The notes: generated by a model from the sequence alone, not told the origin. Positions 33,783 through 42,643 are shown, counted from the stretch's first letter. The stretch: 64,000 nucleotides of DNA from an uncultured Mollicutes bacterium (GCA_900539865.1 UQDS01000001.1:62001-126000), one strand, 5' to 3'. Made by a program: numbers and translations.

Positions 33783-34288
33783 TGCAATATTGTAAATTAA
33801 AATCTGATGTTAAAGTGTGTTCAATATATCCGCTCGGAGTAGAGGATTGCTATATTTTGTTGAATGAAAGAGCAAACGGAATAGTTGATATTCTTCACAT
33901 TGATGGTTGTGAAAGCTATCCAATAAAATATACTTCAACCTGGGCTAAGAATATAATCCCTTTTGATAGCGAGAAGAATGCAATATATAACGATGTTGAT
34001 AGACCAAATATTGTCTTCATAGATAAAAATAAAATTAAGTTAAACTATAGAGATAAACTATATGAATTTTTCTATGATAAGAACGATATGGTTTTCTCTA
34101 AAAATTCTCTCGTGAAAATTATTGATCCTACTAATCAGTTTAATCAAGAGGAAGGTATGATTATAGCTCTGATTGATGAAGAAGAGTGGTTGGTAACACA
34201 TGATTTTATTCCTAGATATGAGCTTAAATTAAATTCAGGTAAAACGTTATTCGTAGATCATTATCAAATTGAGATGATAAAGCATTAA
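33779..34288 (+). CDS. Candidate partner (immunity-like) protein of the secreted protein
   Basis: A 169-residue cytoplasmic-looking protein, beta-rich, without signal or membrane segments (CKLKSDVKVCSIYPLGVEDC, VKIIDPTNQFNQEEGMIIAL). Its ATG overlaps the TGA of the upstream gene, so the two are translationally coupled. A toxin and its immunity protein are commonly arranged this way; no family was recognised, so the role is inferred from position only. Low GC suggests recent transfer. Confidence 0.5.
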   Translation: MMQYCKLKSDVKVCSIYPLGVEDCYILLNERANGIVDILHIDGCESYPIKYTSTWAKNIIPFDSEKNAIYNDVDRPNIVFIDKNKIKLNYRDKLYEFFYDKNDMVFSKNSLVKIIDPTNQFNQEEGMIIALIDEEEWLVTHDFIPRYELKLNSGKTLFVDHYQIEMIKH

Positions 34289-34318
34289 GTAAAATAAGTT
34301 TTTTGTGGATTACCCCTC

Positions 34319-34348
34319 TTGACTAACATTTATTAGATTACCTAATAA
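34319..34348 (+). promoter_or_regulatory. Promoter of the 34402 gene
   Basis: TTGACT (34319-34324), 18-base spacer, TAATAA (34343-34348). Confidence 0.5.
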
Positions 34349-34401
34349 TCAAGGCTTTGTTTCTTGTCTAGCAAATCCATAAAATTTAGGAGGCATAAAC
34401 A

Positions 34402-34755
34402 ATGTTTAAAGTTGGAGACTTTGTAGCTTTAAATCAAAAACCATACCCAGACTTCATAGTAACTAGAATATATAGTGATGAATATATGGCAGTTGCTAAG
34501 TTCGATGTTTTAGATGGCTTTATTGAAGATGAATATAAGGTTAAACAAAAATATTTTACATTGCTTGATTTAGATAAATTTATTGTACCTGGGATGTCTT
34601 ATAGACAGATGAGAAAAAATTTCGTGGATTGCGGCTACTTTTCTCAAAAAAAAGACGGTTCACTATTTTTAAATTACACTGAAGATAGTTTAAATGGAAT
34701 ATCGCCTGGATGGGGATTAGATTTGAAATTTTATCCCATAAGTGCTATCGATTAA
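34402..34755 (+). CDS. Hypothetical 117-residue protein
   Basis: Starts MFKVGDFVALNQKPYPDF after a good RBS (AGGAGG). The N-terminal part resembles a small SH3-like beta barrel (VGDFVAL..YPDFIVTRIYSDEYMAV). No family is recognised. It is followed by a terminator and forms a single-gene unit beside the toxin-like pair. Confidence 0.55.
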   Translation: MFKVGDFVALNQKPYPDFIVTRIYSDEYMAVAKFDVLDGFIEDEYKVKQKYFTLLDLDKFIVPGMSYRQMRKNFVDCGYFSQKKDGSLFLNYTEDSLNGISPGWGLDLKFYPISAID

Positions 34756-34779
34756 TTTTATCTAAAAAGTATTTTGTTT

Positions 34780-34810
34780 AAGTCACTTGGAAACAGTGAC
34801 TTTTTTATTT
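34780..34810 (+). terminator. Rho-independent terminator
   Basis: AAGTCAC (34780-34786) pairs with GTGACTT (34795-34801), followed by TTTTTTATTT. Confidence 0.85.
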
Positions 34811-34811
34811 A

Positions 34812-34900
34812 GCCTCCCTCGGGTAACCTCTTGAAATTAGGCACGGCTACCGCACGAGGGGGACTCACGAAAAATACGAGCCAAATATTTTGAAAATCTT
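34812..34900 (+). other. Structured intergenic element, copy 2
   Basis: Second copy of the element at 26224. Stem: CCCTCG (34816-34821) with CGAGGG (34855-34860), and inner GGTA (34822-34825) with TACC (34848-34851). The following hairpin GG(A)CTC/GAGCC lies in the 26-base identical block at 34858-34883. The loop sequences differ from copy 1, while the inner pairing and the 3' block are kept. Confidence 0.6.
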
Positions 34901-34999
34901 AGGATTTTAGAAAAATATATAAAATGCTTGACAAATAGACGAAAACATGCACCGAATTCAAACTTGTTAGAGAGTAATATATAAATAGAAGGTGATACT

Positions 35000-35457
35000 A
35001 TGAGATTAAGTAAATCCAAAATATTAATTACTCTACTTACAATTCCTATATTGACTTCATGTGGAACTGATATGAGAGACTGGCTTTATGTTGACTTAAG
35101 TTTTAATGTTGATGAAGCTAATTGTATTTATATTGATTATATAAATCGTAAAGATGATTCTTTATCGTATAAGTGTTATTCAAATCAAATAGATGCAATA
35201 AATATACTTATGATTTTCTTGAATCTTTTCATATAAGCGAAAAAGTTACTTCAAAAGATGTAAGTGATTTTAATAGAAAAGTTACTGTTTATTTTGTTTG
35301 TAGTGATAATAGTATTTATGATTTCAAGGCTTACTATTATAGTGGTGCTTCTACGTATTTTATGCATAATGATCAATTAAAATTATTTCCGGCTGATTTT
35401 GGGAGTACATTTTCTACTTTTATCGAGCACAATGCTTCTTATTTTACATTTTATTAG
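35000..35457 (+). pseudogene. Small lipoprotein gene split by a frameshift
   Basis: Frame 1 gives a lipoprotein signal (MRLSKSKILITLLTIPILTSC, shown as 21 with Cys last in the lipobox LTSC) and about 45 further residues. Frame 2 continues as KYTYDFLESFHISEK to a stop at 35457. A one-base change near 35200-35210 would join them into a protein of about 150 residues. AAGGTGA is the RBS. No function is recognised. Confidence 0.6.
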
Positions 35458-35475
35458 AAAAGGGAAGTTTTAATT

Positions 35476-36024
35476 ATGTTGGTAAAATGTTTATTAGGAG
35501 TTAGTTTGTTAAGCATAGTTTCCTTGGCACCAATTAGTAATGTTGAAAATTTAGAGCAAAGTCAAATGTCAGAAACTAAAGCCATTTGTTATAAGGCTGC
35601 TTTGAAAGAAGGGATTTCTGACCCAATTAATGAAGTTTATGAGTTAAAAGATCTTTCAGGTAATACTTTCTATGCCCAAATAGGTGATGAAGATGGATTT
35701 ATGGTCTTTGATCCTGTGGTAATCAATTTTATTGAAAAATCTAACGAGCTTGAATCTCCATATGATTTTAGTGGAAACCATGATTATTACTATTTCGGTC
35801 CTATGAATTATTATGAACGTATAGGAGATGATTTTTATTCAATTTTAGATGAAACTTATGTTGACTTAGAATATGTTTCTGCACTACAGGACATTTTCGA
35901 TGAACAATTAGTTACTTTTAGATCTGCTCAATTAAGTGAAGATATCAAAGACTACACCAACAAGAACTTTGGTACAATTTTACTCGTATCAATTTCCAAA
36001 TTGAGACGCGTATATACACATTGA
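35476..36024 (+). CDS. Secreted protein of unknown function, possibly truncated
   Basis: A 182-residue protein with a signal-like N-terminus (VKCLLGVSLLSIVSLAPI) and a region (VYELKDLSGNTFYAQIGDED, GFMVFDPVVINFIEK) that recalls propeptides of secreted cysteine peptidases. No catalytic domain follows, and the last 20 residues look unrelated, so the gene may be a 3'-truncated remnant. RBS AGGGAAG. Confidence 0.45.
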   Translation: MLVKCLLGVSLLSIVSLAPISNVENLEQSQMSETKAICYKAALKEGISDPINEVYELKDLSGNTFYAQIGDEDGFMVFDPVVINFIEKSNELESPYDFSGNHDYYYFGPMNYYERIGDDFYSILDETYVDLEYVSALQDIFDEQLVTFRSAQLSEDIKDYTNKNFGTILLVSISKLRRVYTH

Positions 36025-36588
36025 AAACTCATTTTTATAACATAATAAATGACAGTTTGTTTCTACTAGTAATAGTAGGTTAGAACAGCCTATTTTTTTA
36101 TATTTTACAAATATAAAAAATTTTCAAAATTTACTGTTAAGTTTTTATTATTTAAATCTATATCTTTAAAGGATTCTTTTTCTTTTGGATTGTGCTAATT
36201 TTTTTCTATTCGAAATTTCATCCTGCCAGCCCCTAATTAAAAAAAGCAATATCATTTTAAAATGTAGAATATCTCTGTTATTTCCTTTTTACTGATGCAA
36301 TTGAGTTCTCTTTTTTTTGAATAATATTTGATGCCATCGCCAAGAATAAGTAGATCAATAAGCAATCTTGTCATTGCGTTTGGAATAGAAACAAAACCAT
36401 ATCTAAGCAATTGATTTGAAAAACCTAGTTGTAAACCATATTTTAAACGTTAGTGCCAGATGGTCGGATGTGCATTTTAAACATGTTTCTATCAAATAAG
36501 ATTATTAAAAAAAATTATTTATAGTTTAAAATTGGATATTAAATAATGCGTTTACATGATAAAATTATTACATATTTGAGAGTAATAT
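36025..36588. other. AT-rich intergenic stretch with gene debris
   Basis: No intact gene. It contains a minus-strand coding-like fragment (36252-36450, listed separately) and a weak hairpin at about 36075-36098 before TTTTTTTATA that may end the preceding transcript. Confidence 0.5.
36252..36450 (-). pseudogene. C-terminal fragment of an unidentified protein
   Basis: The minus strand is open for about 65 codons ending at TGA (36252-36254) with protein-like composition: KYGLQLGFSNQLLRYGF, then IPNAMTRLLIDLLILGDGI, then NCISKKEITEIFYILK. There is no start codon or RBS at the 5' end. It looks like the 3' end of a larger gene whose body has been lost. Confidence 0.35.
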
Positions 36589-37200
36589 ATGAAGCAAGAA
36601 GAGATAAGAAACGTCAAGTTCTTTAAATGGAAAAAAGATGATGAAGAGGATGAAGAACTTCAAATTTTCAAAGTAGACAAAATTGATGAGATTAAAAAAT
36701 CCGTCAGTGCTTATCGATACTATGAATATGATAGTGAATTTGTAACTTTTTCTTTTTCACAATTCATCAACGACGAAATTGAACTCTACGACTCAAAACA
36801 AATCGAAGAAGAAGAGAAAAGAAAAGTAGAAAGTTATAAAGCGTGGCTTCAAAATTATCAAGAGGAATTAAAAATAAAAAACAATTTGAAAGCTTCGCAC
36901 TTTAAGGAGTTAAGCTCTCCTTTTCAACGCGGACAAGAGGTTGAATTGCTTTCTGGTTATCCCAAAAAGGCATTGGATTTTTCAACCAAGGAAGATCGTT
37001 ACTATCTAGACGATTGTAAATTTGAAGACGGAGAATTTATATATAGTCTTATGACAGTTGGAACAAGAAAAAATAGATCAAATTGTATTTTTACTTTTTA
37101 TACGACTTTTTCTTTTAAAAATTGTCATTTTAAAATAATCAAAGACTCTTTCTATGTACCAATCAGTAGTGAATATCAATCTGGTATCGATTGGAAATAA
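36589..37200 (+). CDS. Hypothetical 203-residue protein
   Basis: Starts MKQEEIRNVKFFKWKKDDEE; the N-terminal half is highly charged and helical, and the C-terminal half beta-rich (RGQEVELLSGYPKKALDFST, FIYSLMTVGTRK). No signal peptide or known motif. Ribosome binding is weak (GAGAGT). Ends at a terminator. Probably island cargo. Confidence 0.5.
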   Translation: MKQEEIRNVKFFKWKKDDEEDEELQIFKVDKIDEIKKSVSAYRYYEYDSEFVTFSFSQFINDEIELYDSKQIEEEEKRKVESYKAWLQNYQEELKIKNNLKASHFKELSSPFQRGQEVELLSGYPKKALDFSTKEDRYYLDDCKFEDGEFIYSLMTVGTRKNRSNCIFTFYTTFSFKNCHFKIIKDSFYVPISSEYQSGIDWK

Positions 37201-37210
37201 AAAAATTTTA

Positions 37211-37235
37211 CGAGCTCTTAATAGAGCTCTTTTCT
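37211..37235 (+). terminator. Rho-independent terminator
   Basis: GAGCTC (37212-37217) pairs with GAGCTC (37224-37229), followed by TTTTCTTT. Confidence 0.7.
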
Positions 37236-38026
37236 TTATCTAAAAAAGAATATTGTGTAATAACTTTATTATTTATATATTGCACAAAAGATATCTTAAT
37301 CATGCACATCATAATAAGAGAGGCAAATTTCCTAACTAGGGAATCATAGTTAACTGCTTTGACATCAAAAACTATTCTTCAATTATTTTTTAACAATTTG
37401 AACTTTTTGATGTTTCTCATCGCATTGGTTTAAAAACATATATTCCTTTTTCGATAATCTTTTGGCTCAACGATATAAAATTTAAAAGAGCATCAAAATT
37501 CAATTTGTAATCTTAAAACATATTTTTGATTACTATGTCCCTTATTTACGGTCATGATAAAGGAATGATATTGAAGTGATACAATGTTTTGAACAATCAA
37601 AAAAATGATAATCATCAACTCAAAATATTGAGTTTTATCCTTTATGCCAAGGCATCATTTACTCTTTACTTTATCATTATCTTATGAAACAAAAGGCAAA
37701 AAATCATTATGCATTGCAGCTATCGTATTTTTATAAATAAGTACATTTTATAGAAAATAAAACTAGTTTTACTTTATTATTCAAAATGTAGAATCAAATC
37801 AAAAGCAACATTCAATAGGTATTATTTATAGATACATAATAAAAGAAAGTTATGAAAATAAAGCTTATCCTATGTTTTTTTGAAACTTTCAGTAACAAAT
37901 GCAATTTTACCAATTAGGCAAAATAAGCATTATGCCTATAAAAAACTGATGGAAATGATCATATAAACCTATTTGAAGTAAAAGCAATAGAATTTTCATA
38001 ACAAATACGCTTGTTTTACGCAGTTT
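37236..38026. other. AT-rich region without genes at the right end of the island
   Basis: About 0.8 kb with scattered stops on both strands and no RBS-start combinations that I trust. I compared it by eye with the tRNA-His 3' end and found no duplicate that could be attR. It marks the change from island to host composition. Confidence 0.6.
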
Positions 38027-38053
38027 TTGTAACATATCCCATAAAGTTATGAT
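38027..38053 (+). promoter_or_regulatory. Possible promoter of the cooC-like operon
   Basis: TTGTAA (38027-38032) and TATGAT (38048-38053) with a short 15-base spacer, followed by AGAGGAA as RBS and the ATG at 38084. The spacing is suboptimal, so activation by a regulator is possible. Confidence 0.4.
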
Positions 38054-38083
38054 AAAATATTTTCTAGAAAGAGGAATTCTACA

Positions 38084-38845
38084 ATGGATACTGTAATCAT
38101 TACTGTTGCCGGAAAAGGTGGAGTCGGAAAGACTTCTATTTCGGCTGCTGTTGTCAGAGAACTCGTCAAGAAGCACCCTGACAAAAGAATTTTGGCGATC
38201 GACGCCGATCCAGCCGTAGGTTTAGCTACTGCTTTAGGTGTCAATGTTAAGATGACCATCGATGATATTCGCAAAGAAATCATTGAGGCAGGTCAAGGAG
38301 ATAAAGAGAAAACGGAAGCAAAAGTTCTCTTAGGAGAAGCGCGCTACAAAGTGTTCGAAGCTCTCGAAGAGATGGACGGATATTCTTTCATAGCAGTAGG
38401 CCGTCCGGAAACCGCAGGTTGTTATTGCGGCATCAACTCTTATTTAAAAGTCGTCATCTCCATGTTGAGCAACGAATTTGATTATGTTGTCATCGATGGG
38501 GAAGCTGGCATTGAACAAGTCAATCGTCGCGTCATGGAAAAAGTTACGCACTTGATCTTAGTCAGCGATCCTAGCAAGAAGGGAACCACTGTCGTTCAGA
38601 CAATCAAGAAAGTAGCCGATGAACTTGTCATGTACAAGAAAGTCGGTTGTGTCATCAATCGCTGCAACGATGAAGAACAAAAGAAATACATCAACACTGG
38701 TGACATCCCTATCTTAACCTATATTCCGGATGATAAGAATCTCGCTTTGTTCGATTTAAAGGGCGAAAGTGTTATGAATCTACCGGATGATTCCTCTCTC
38801 GTCTTAGGGGTTAAACGCGCGCTGGACGCTTTAGATATTCAGTAG
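38084..38845 (+). CDS. CooC-type nickel-insertion ATPase (MinD/ParA superfamily)
   Basis: A 253-residue P-loop ATPase: deviant Walker A AGKGGVGKT (9-17), IDADPAVGLATALG (about 40-52), and a CxC pair in ETAGCYCGINSY (Cys113, Cys115). In CooC the equivalent CxC binds a metal at the dimer interface and the protein loads nickel into carbon monoxide dehydrogenase. No CODH gene is in the window. It opens a six-gene operon with iron-sulfur enzymes, so it probably matures one of them. Confidence 0.82.
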   Translation: MDTVIITVAGKGGVGKTSISAAVVRELVKKHPDKRILAIDADPAVGLATALGVNVKMTIDDIRKEIIEAGQGDKEKTEAKVLLGEARYKVFEALEEMDGYSFIAVGRPETAGCYCGINSYLKVVISMLSNEFDYVVIDGEAGIEQVNRRVMEKVTHLILVSDPSKKGTTVVQTIKKVADELVMYKKVGCVINRCNDEEQKKYINTGDIPILTYIPDDKNLALFDLKGESVMNLPDDSSLVLGVKRALDALDIQ

Positions 38846-38857
38846 TAAGGAGTCAAT

Positions 38858-40078
38858 ATGAAGGACCTTAAACATTTATACTATTTTGAAAGTTTGCTTC
38901 AAGATGCAAACAACGAATTGGTAAGACAGGCTAAGTCTGAAGGTAAAATTGCTTTAGGTTATACCTGCTTCCATATGCCGGAAGTTTTACTTAATCTCGA
39001 CAAGTGCTTCTCTGTCCGTCTTCGTGCCCCGAATATGGGAACGATGGATATTGCAGCCTATTACATGGGCAATGCCGCTTGCGAGTACAGCCGTGCTCTT
39101 TTAGAGAGATCCTTAGAAGGAAACTATAAATTCTTAGATGCGATGATGGGTGTCGACTTATGTGAAGTCATGAACCGCTGCATGGAGAATATGGAACTCC
39201 TTCAAATTCAGGATCCTGAAAAGAAAAATTTCTTCTGGGTCAATACTGACGTTGCCTATTCAGATGATGAAATCAGTGTCAAGCACACAGTCGAGCAACT
39301 TAGAAGAAAAGTCTTAGACCAATTAAGAGATAAATATGGTGTGGATACTTCTGATGACGCTTTAAGAAAGGCTGTCGAAGAACACAATGAAGTTTGCCGT
39401 TTAATCACTGAGATTGGAAACTATAGAAAGTTAGAAAATCCGACCATTACCGGTTATGAATTCCACGTCATCACTTTAGTCACTTATGTCTGTCCGAAAT
39501 ATCTTATCATCGATAAGCTCAGAGAGACTTTAGAAGAACTTAAGACGCGTGAACCTGATCCGAAACCGAAATTCCGTGTCAAAGTTGTCATGGTTGGATC
39601 TGAAGTTGATGATCCAGATATGATTAAACTCATTGAAGACAACGGTGCCTTAGTTGTCGCAGATCGTTTCTGCTATGGCTCTATTCCTGGTAGACAAGAA
39701 ATTAAATTAAATGATGAAGAAGATGTCTTAACCCAGATTTGCCGCGATTATCTCCATGCCACTTTGTGTCCGCGCCATTGTGCGCCCCATCGTGTCAAAT
39801 ATCGCTATGATACAGTCGACCGTCTTGTCAAAGAGTATCACGCTGATGGTGTCATTTATGAACAGATGAAATTCTGCACGTATTGGAGCTATGAAAGAAC
39901 ATTAGCATCTTATGTTATTCAAGAAGAATACCATATTCCGACTCTCTCTATTGACCGCCCTTATCGCGCAGGTAATTCTGGTCAATTGAGAACACGTATT
40001 CAGGCGTTTGTCGAAAACCTTGAAATCAAAAAGATCAAGGCAAAACGCGCTGAAAAAGAAGCAAAGGAGGCCAAGTAA
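38858..40078 (+). CDS. 2-hydroxyacyl-CoA dehydratase/benzoyl-CoA reductase family subunit 1
   Basis: A 406-residue HgdB/BcrC-family protein. Cysteines at the usual cluster-ligand places: Cys37 (GYTCFHMPEVLL), Cys75 (AACEYSR) and Cys340 (MKFCTYWSYE). Also Cys272 (RFCYGS) and Cys304/Cys308 (LCPRHCAPHR). Family subunits hold [4Fe-4S] or double-cubane clusters that take low-potential electrons from an ATP-driven activator. The basic tail is KIKAKRAEKEAKEAK. Good RBS (AAGGAG), 12 bases after the cooC-like gene. Substrate cannot be deduced. Confidence 0.8.
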   Translation: MKDLKHLYYFESLLQDANNELVRQAKSEGKIALGYTCFHMPEVLLNLDKCFSVRLRAPNMGTMDIAAYYMGNAACEYSRALLERSLEGNYKFLDAMMGVDLCEVMNRCMENMELLQIQDPEKKNFFWVNTDVAYSDDEISVKHTVEQLRRKVLDQLRDKYGVDTSDDALRKAVEEHNEVCRLITEIGNYRKLENPTITGYEFHVITLVTYVCPKYLIIDKLRETLEELKTREPDPKPKFRVKVVMVGSEVDDPDMIKLIEDNGALVVADRFCYGSIPGRQEIKLNDEEDVLTQICRDYLHATLCPRHCAPHRVKYRYDTVDRLVKEYHADGVIYEQMKFCTYWSYERTLASYVIQEEYHIPTLSIDRPYRAGNSGQLRTRIQAFVENLEIKKIKAKRAEKEAKEAK

Positions 40079-40081
40079 AGT

Positions 40082-41653
40082 ATGTTATATAACAAAAAGA
40101 CAAAACGCGGGGGCCTTGGCAAACTCTACAGCGAAAAACACAGAGCGATGACACATCGTGAGTGGAGAGGTTTCCGTGATACCTTCTATGATTTTGGTCG
40201 TTGGTTAAAGCTTTACGGAACCTTACTTCTCCATCTTGCTCCTCATCCGATTCTTCTGATCAAAGCAATGCTTCGTTATCGTTGGTTTGCCAGCTATCTT
40301 ACTGCCGCAAACATGATCGATAGACACACAATTGGTTTAAGAGGAAGAGAACTTCGTTATACACATGAAGAATTCTTTGCACTCGTTCACGCTGCTACCA
40401 TCAATATTAAGAGCATGCTTCTTCGCGACGAACACTTAAGACCTAAATCAAAGAGTGCTGCCAAGCTTAGAGCAAATACAGTCATGTTCGATGAGATGTC
40501 TCCTAAAGGCATCATGTGGGGTTTCCCTACCCTCGACTGGGTGGACGTCGCCATGCTTACCATCGGTATGCCTGGTGAAATCGACCAGTTAGCAAATGTT
40601 TACTACATTGACAAGATTGAAGAATTCGGTATGGCAAGTGACGTTTGCCCGCTCCCGGCTGCCGAATGTGGATGCGCAGTCGCTGATGATTACCCAATCT
40701 TAGGTTCCACTTATATCACTTCTACAATGCCTTGTGACGGTTCCATCGGTCAAACAACATTCATGGGACGTTATTTCAAAGATTTCCCGATTTATCAGAT
40801 CACCCCGCCGCAGCGTTTTAATGAACCTCAAGTTCAGGACTTCGCTGTTGCTAACTTAAAGGGCGCCATTAAATTCATTGAAGATCACTATCATGTCAAG
40901 TGGAATTGGGATGCATTCTGGAAACAGGCAAAGAAATACAATGAAGCGACCCAAGCTGTCATTGACAAATGGGATATCAACTGCACCGATTATCCGCAGA
41001 TCTGTGGTGGTGCTCTCTCCCTTACTCGTGAATATGAATTCCAAGGTGCCGGTTGTATGGATCCTTACTTATACAAGACACAAATCCGTACCGCCAAAAT
41101 GGCGAAGAAGGGTTATGAAGCAGATAAGAAAAAGGGCATCAAGAGATACAAACATCGTGCCATTGTCTGGGCATGCCCTGCTCACTACTACACTAACTTC
41201 ACCTATTGGGCCGATACTGTTTGGGGTGTAAAGACTCTTGTCGACATGGAATGTATGCTTTCTTATCACTTCTATCACATCGGTGATGAAGAGCAGGCGA
41301 TGATCGATTTAGCAAAATCTTACGAGAGAATGATGATGCGTTCTCATACCAACGGCGGTTATGTCAACTCTTTAGATGAATGCTGGAAGATGGTCAAAAA
41401 GTTCAATGCTGACATGGTGATCATGTACGACCACGTTTCCTGCCGTAATGTCGGTTGCTTACATGGTTTATATGAAGATCAAGCTCGCGAAAATGGAGTC
41501 AATATGGTTTGGATTCCTCACGACTTAATGGACCCGCGCACGGTCAGCCGTGTTGCTATGCGTGACGCCTTCAACAAGTACATGGTCAATGTATTTAAAG
41601 AAGAACCGCAAGATCCGACCTTTGTCGATTATGATGACCCGTTGACTTGGTAA
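40082..41653 (+). CDS. 2-hydroxyacyl-CoA dehydratase-like subunit 2, extended
   Basis: A 523-residue protein related to the same superfamily but larger and more diverged. Cysteine clusters: SDVCPLPAAECGCAVADD (Cys189, 196, 198), MPCDGSIGQ (Cys218), WACPAHYY (Cys365) and SCRNVGCLHG (Cys454, Cys459). The N-terminal 70 residues are basic and partly hydrophobic (LYGTLLLHLAPHPILLIKAM) and might touch the membrane. It starts 3 bases after subunit 1, so the two probably form a heterodimer. Confidence 0.72.
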   Translation: MLYNKKTKRGGLGKLYSEKHRAMTHREWRGFRDTFYDFGRWLKLYGTLLLHLAPHPILLIKAMLRYRWFASYLTAANMIDRHTIGLRGRELRYTHEEFFALVHAATINIKSMLLRDEHLRPKSKSAAKLRANTVMFDEMSPKGIMWGFPTLDWVDVAMLTIGMPGEIDQLANVYYIDKIEEFGMASDVCPLPAAECGCAVADDYPILGSTYITSTMPCDGSIGQTTFMGRYFKDFPIYQITPPQRFNEPQVQDFAVANLKGAIKFIEDHYHVKWNWDAFWKQAKKYNEATQAVIDKWDINCTDYPQICGGALSLTREYEFQGAGCMDPYLYKTQIRTAKMAKKGYEADKKKGIKRYKHRAIVWACPAHYYTNFTYWADTVWGVKTLVDMECMLSYHFYHIGDEEQAMIDLAKSYERMMMRSHTNGGYVNSLDECWKMVKKFNADMVIMYDHVSCRNVGCLHGLYEDQARENGVNMVWIPHDLMDPRTVSRVAMRDAFNKYMVNVFKEEPQDPTFVDYDDPLTW

Positions 41654-41667
41654 TAATAAGGAGAACA

Positions 41668-42468
41668 ATGAATAATATGAAATACTTTGGTGGTTGTGAC
41701 GTAGGTTCTACCTACACAAAATGCGTCATTATTGACGAAAATGGAAAGATGGTTGGCAATACAACAATCCGCAGTAAGATCGTCGCTGAAATTTCTGCAA
41801 AAGACGCTTTAGAAAAGACGATTGCACAGGTTCCGGAACTTAAGACAATCTCGGATCTTTCCTATCTTGTTGGTACCGGTTATGGTAGAAACAAGGTTCC
41901 GCAGGCTGATGAAAATATCTCTGAAATCTCTTGCCACGCGATGGGTGTTCATGTCACCAATCCTGATGTGAAAGCAATCATCGATATCGGTGGTCAAGAT
42001 ATCAAAGGTATCCAGATTGACACTGATGGAACCGTTAAATCTTTTGCGATGAATGATAAGTGTGCTGCCGGCACCGGCCGTTTCTTTGAAGCGATGGCAA
42101 ACGCCTTTGAAGTCTCCTTAGATGAGTTTTCCAATTTATCTTTAACTGCAAAGAATGTGATTCCGATTACCGCTCAGTGCACTGTCTTTGCTGAATCAGA
42201 AGTTATTACTCTTGTCGGTGAAGGTAAACCGAGAGATGAAATCGCTGCTGGCATTCAGCAGGCTGTTGCAAAACGCTGCTTTGTCATGGCGAAGAAAGCT
42301 GGTGCTACTGACTCGATCACCTTGACTGGTGGCTGTGCAAAGAACAAGGGCTTAAAGCAAGCCATTGAAAAGGTTTTACGTATCAAGGTCATCGATTTAG
42401 CAATTGACCCTCAGTTGATGGGTGCCTTAGGCGCTGCGGAATACGCTCGTCAAAAAGGATTAGAGTAA
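41668..42468 (+). CDS. Acyl-CoA dehydratase activase (HgdC-type ATPase)
   Basis: A 266-residue ASKHA-fold ATPase: GCDVGSTYTKCVIID (9-23, phosphate 1), AIIDIGGQDIKGIQID (103-118), NDKCAAGTGRFFE with Cys132 and TAQCTVFAESEV with Cys171. The two cysteines hold the [4Fe-4S] cluster shared by the dimer. The protein hydrolyses ATP to push an electron into the dehydratase or reductase. ATG 41668 with AAGGAG is preferred over the ORF's earlier starts. Confidence 0.92.
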   Translation: MNNMKYFGGCDVGSTYTKCVIIDENGKMVGNTTIRSKIVAEISAKDALEKTIAQVPELKTISDLSYLVGTGYGRNKVPQADENISEISCHAMGVHVTNPDVKAIIDIGGQDIKGIQIDTDGTVKSFAMNDKCAAGTGRFFEAMANAFEVSLDEFSNLSLTAKNVIPITAQCTVFAESEVITLVGEGKPRDEIAAGIQQAVAKRCFVMAKKAGATDSITLTGGCAKNKGLKQAIEKVLRIKVIDLAIDPQLMGALGAAEYARQKGLE

Positions 42469-42478
42469 GGAGGTATTT

Positions 42479-42643
42479 ATGGCTTGGTATTGGATTTTAT
42501 TAATCGTACTCGGTTGTATCTTAGGTTTATTCTTACTCCTCTTTATCGTCTACATGACCAATGCTGACTTAAAGCTTGTCGAGAAGGTCTATGATTCTTT
42601 GATCAAGCATCACGACAAGAAGAACGTCAAAACAAAACTATAA
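42479..42643 (+). CDS. 54-residue single-pass membrane peptide
   Basis: Short ORF with AAGGAGG just before the ATG: one hydrophobic helix at about 3-25 (WILLIVLGCILGLFLLLFI) and a basic cytoplasmic tail ending KHHDKKNVKTKL. Its stop TAA overlaps the ATG of the next gene by one base (TAATG), so it is translated with the acetyl-CoA-synthase-like protein. It may anchor or regulate the enzyme complex. It is too short for usual ORF cut-offs. Confidence 0.78.
   Translation: MAWYWILLIVLGCILGLFLLLFIVYMTNADLKLVEKVYDSLIKHHDKKNVKTKL

Noticed and set aside
36025..38083. Right attachment site matching the tRNA-His 3' end
   Set aside because: No duplicate of the TTCGAGCCCCAT / TATCCGCC sequence was found by eye; the right boundary remains undefined.
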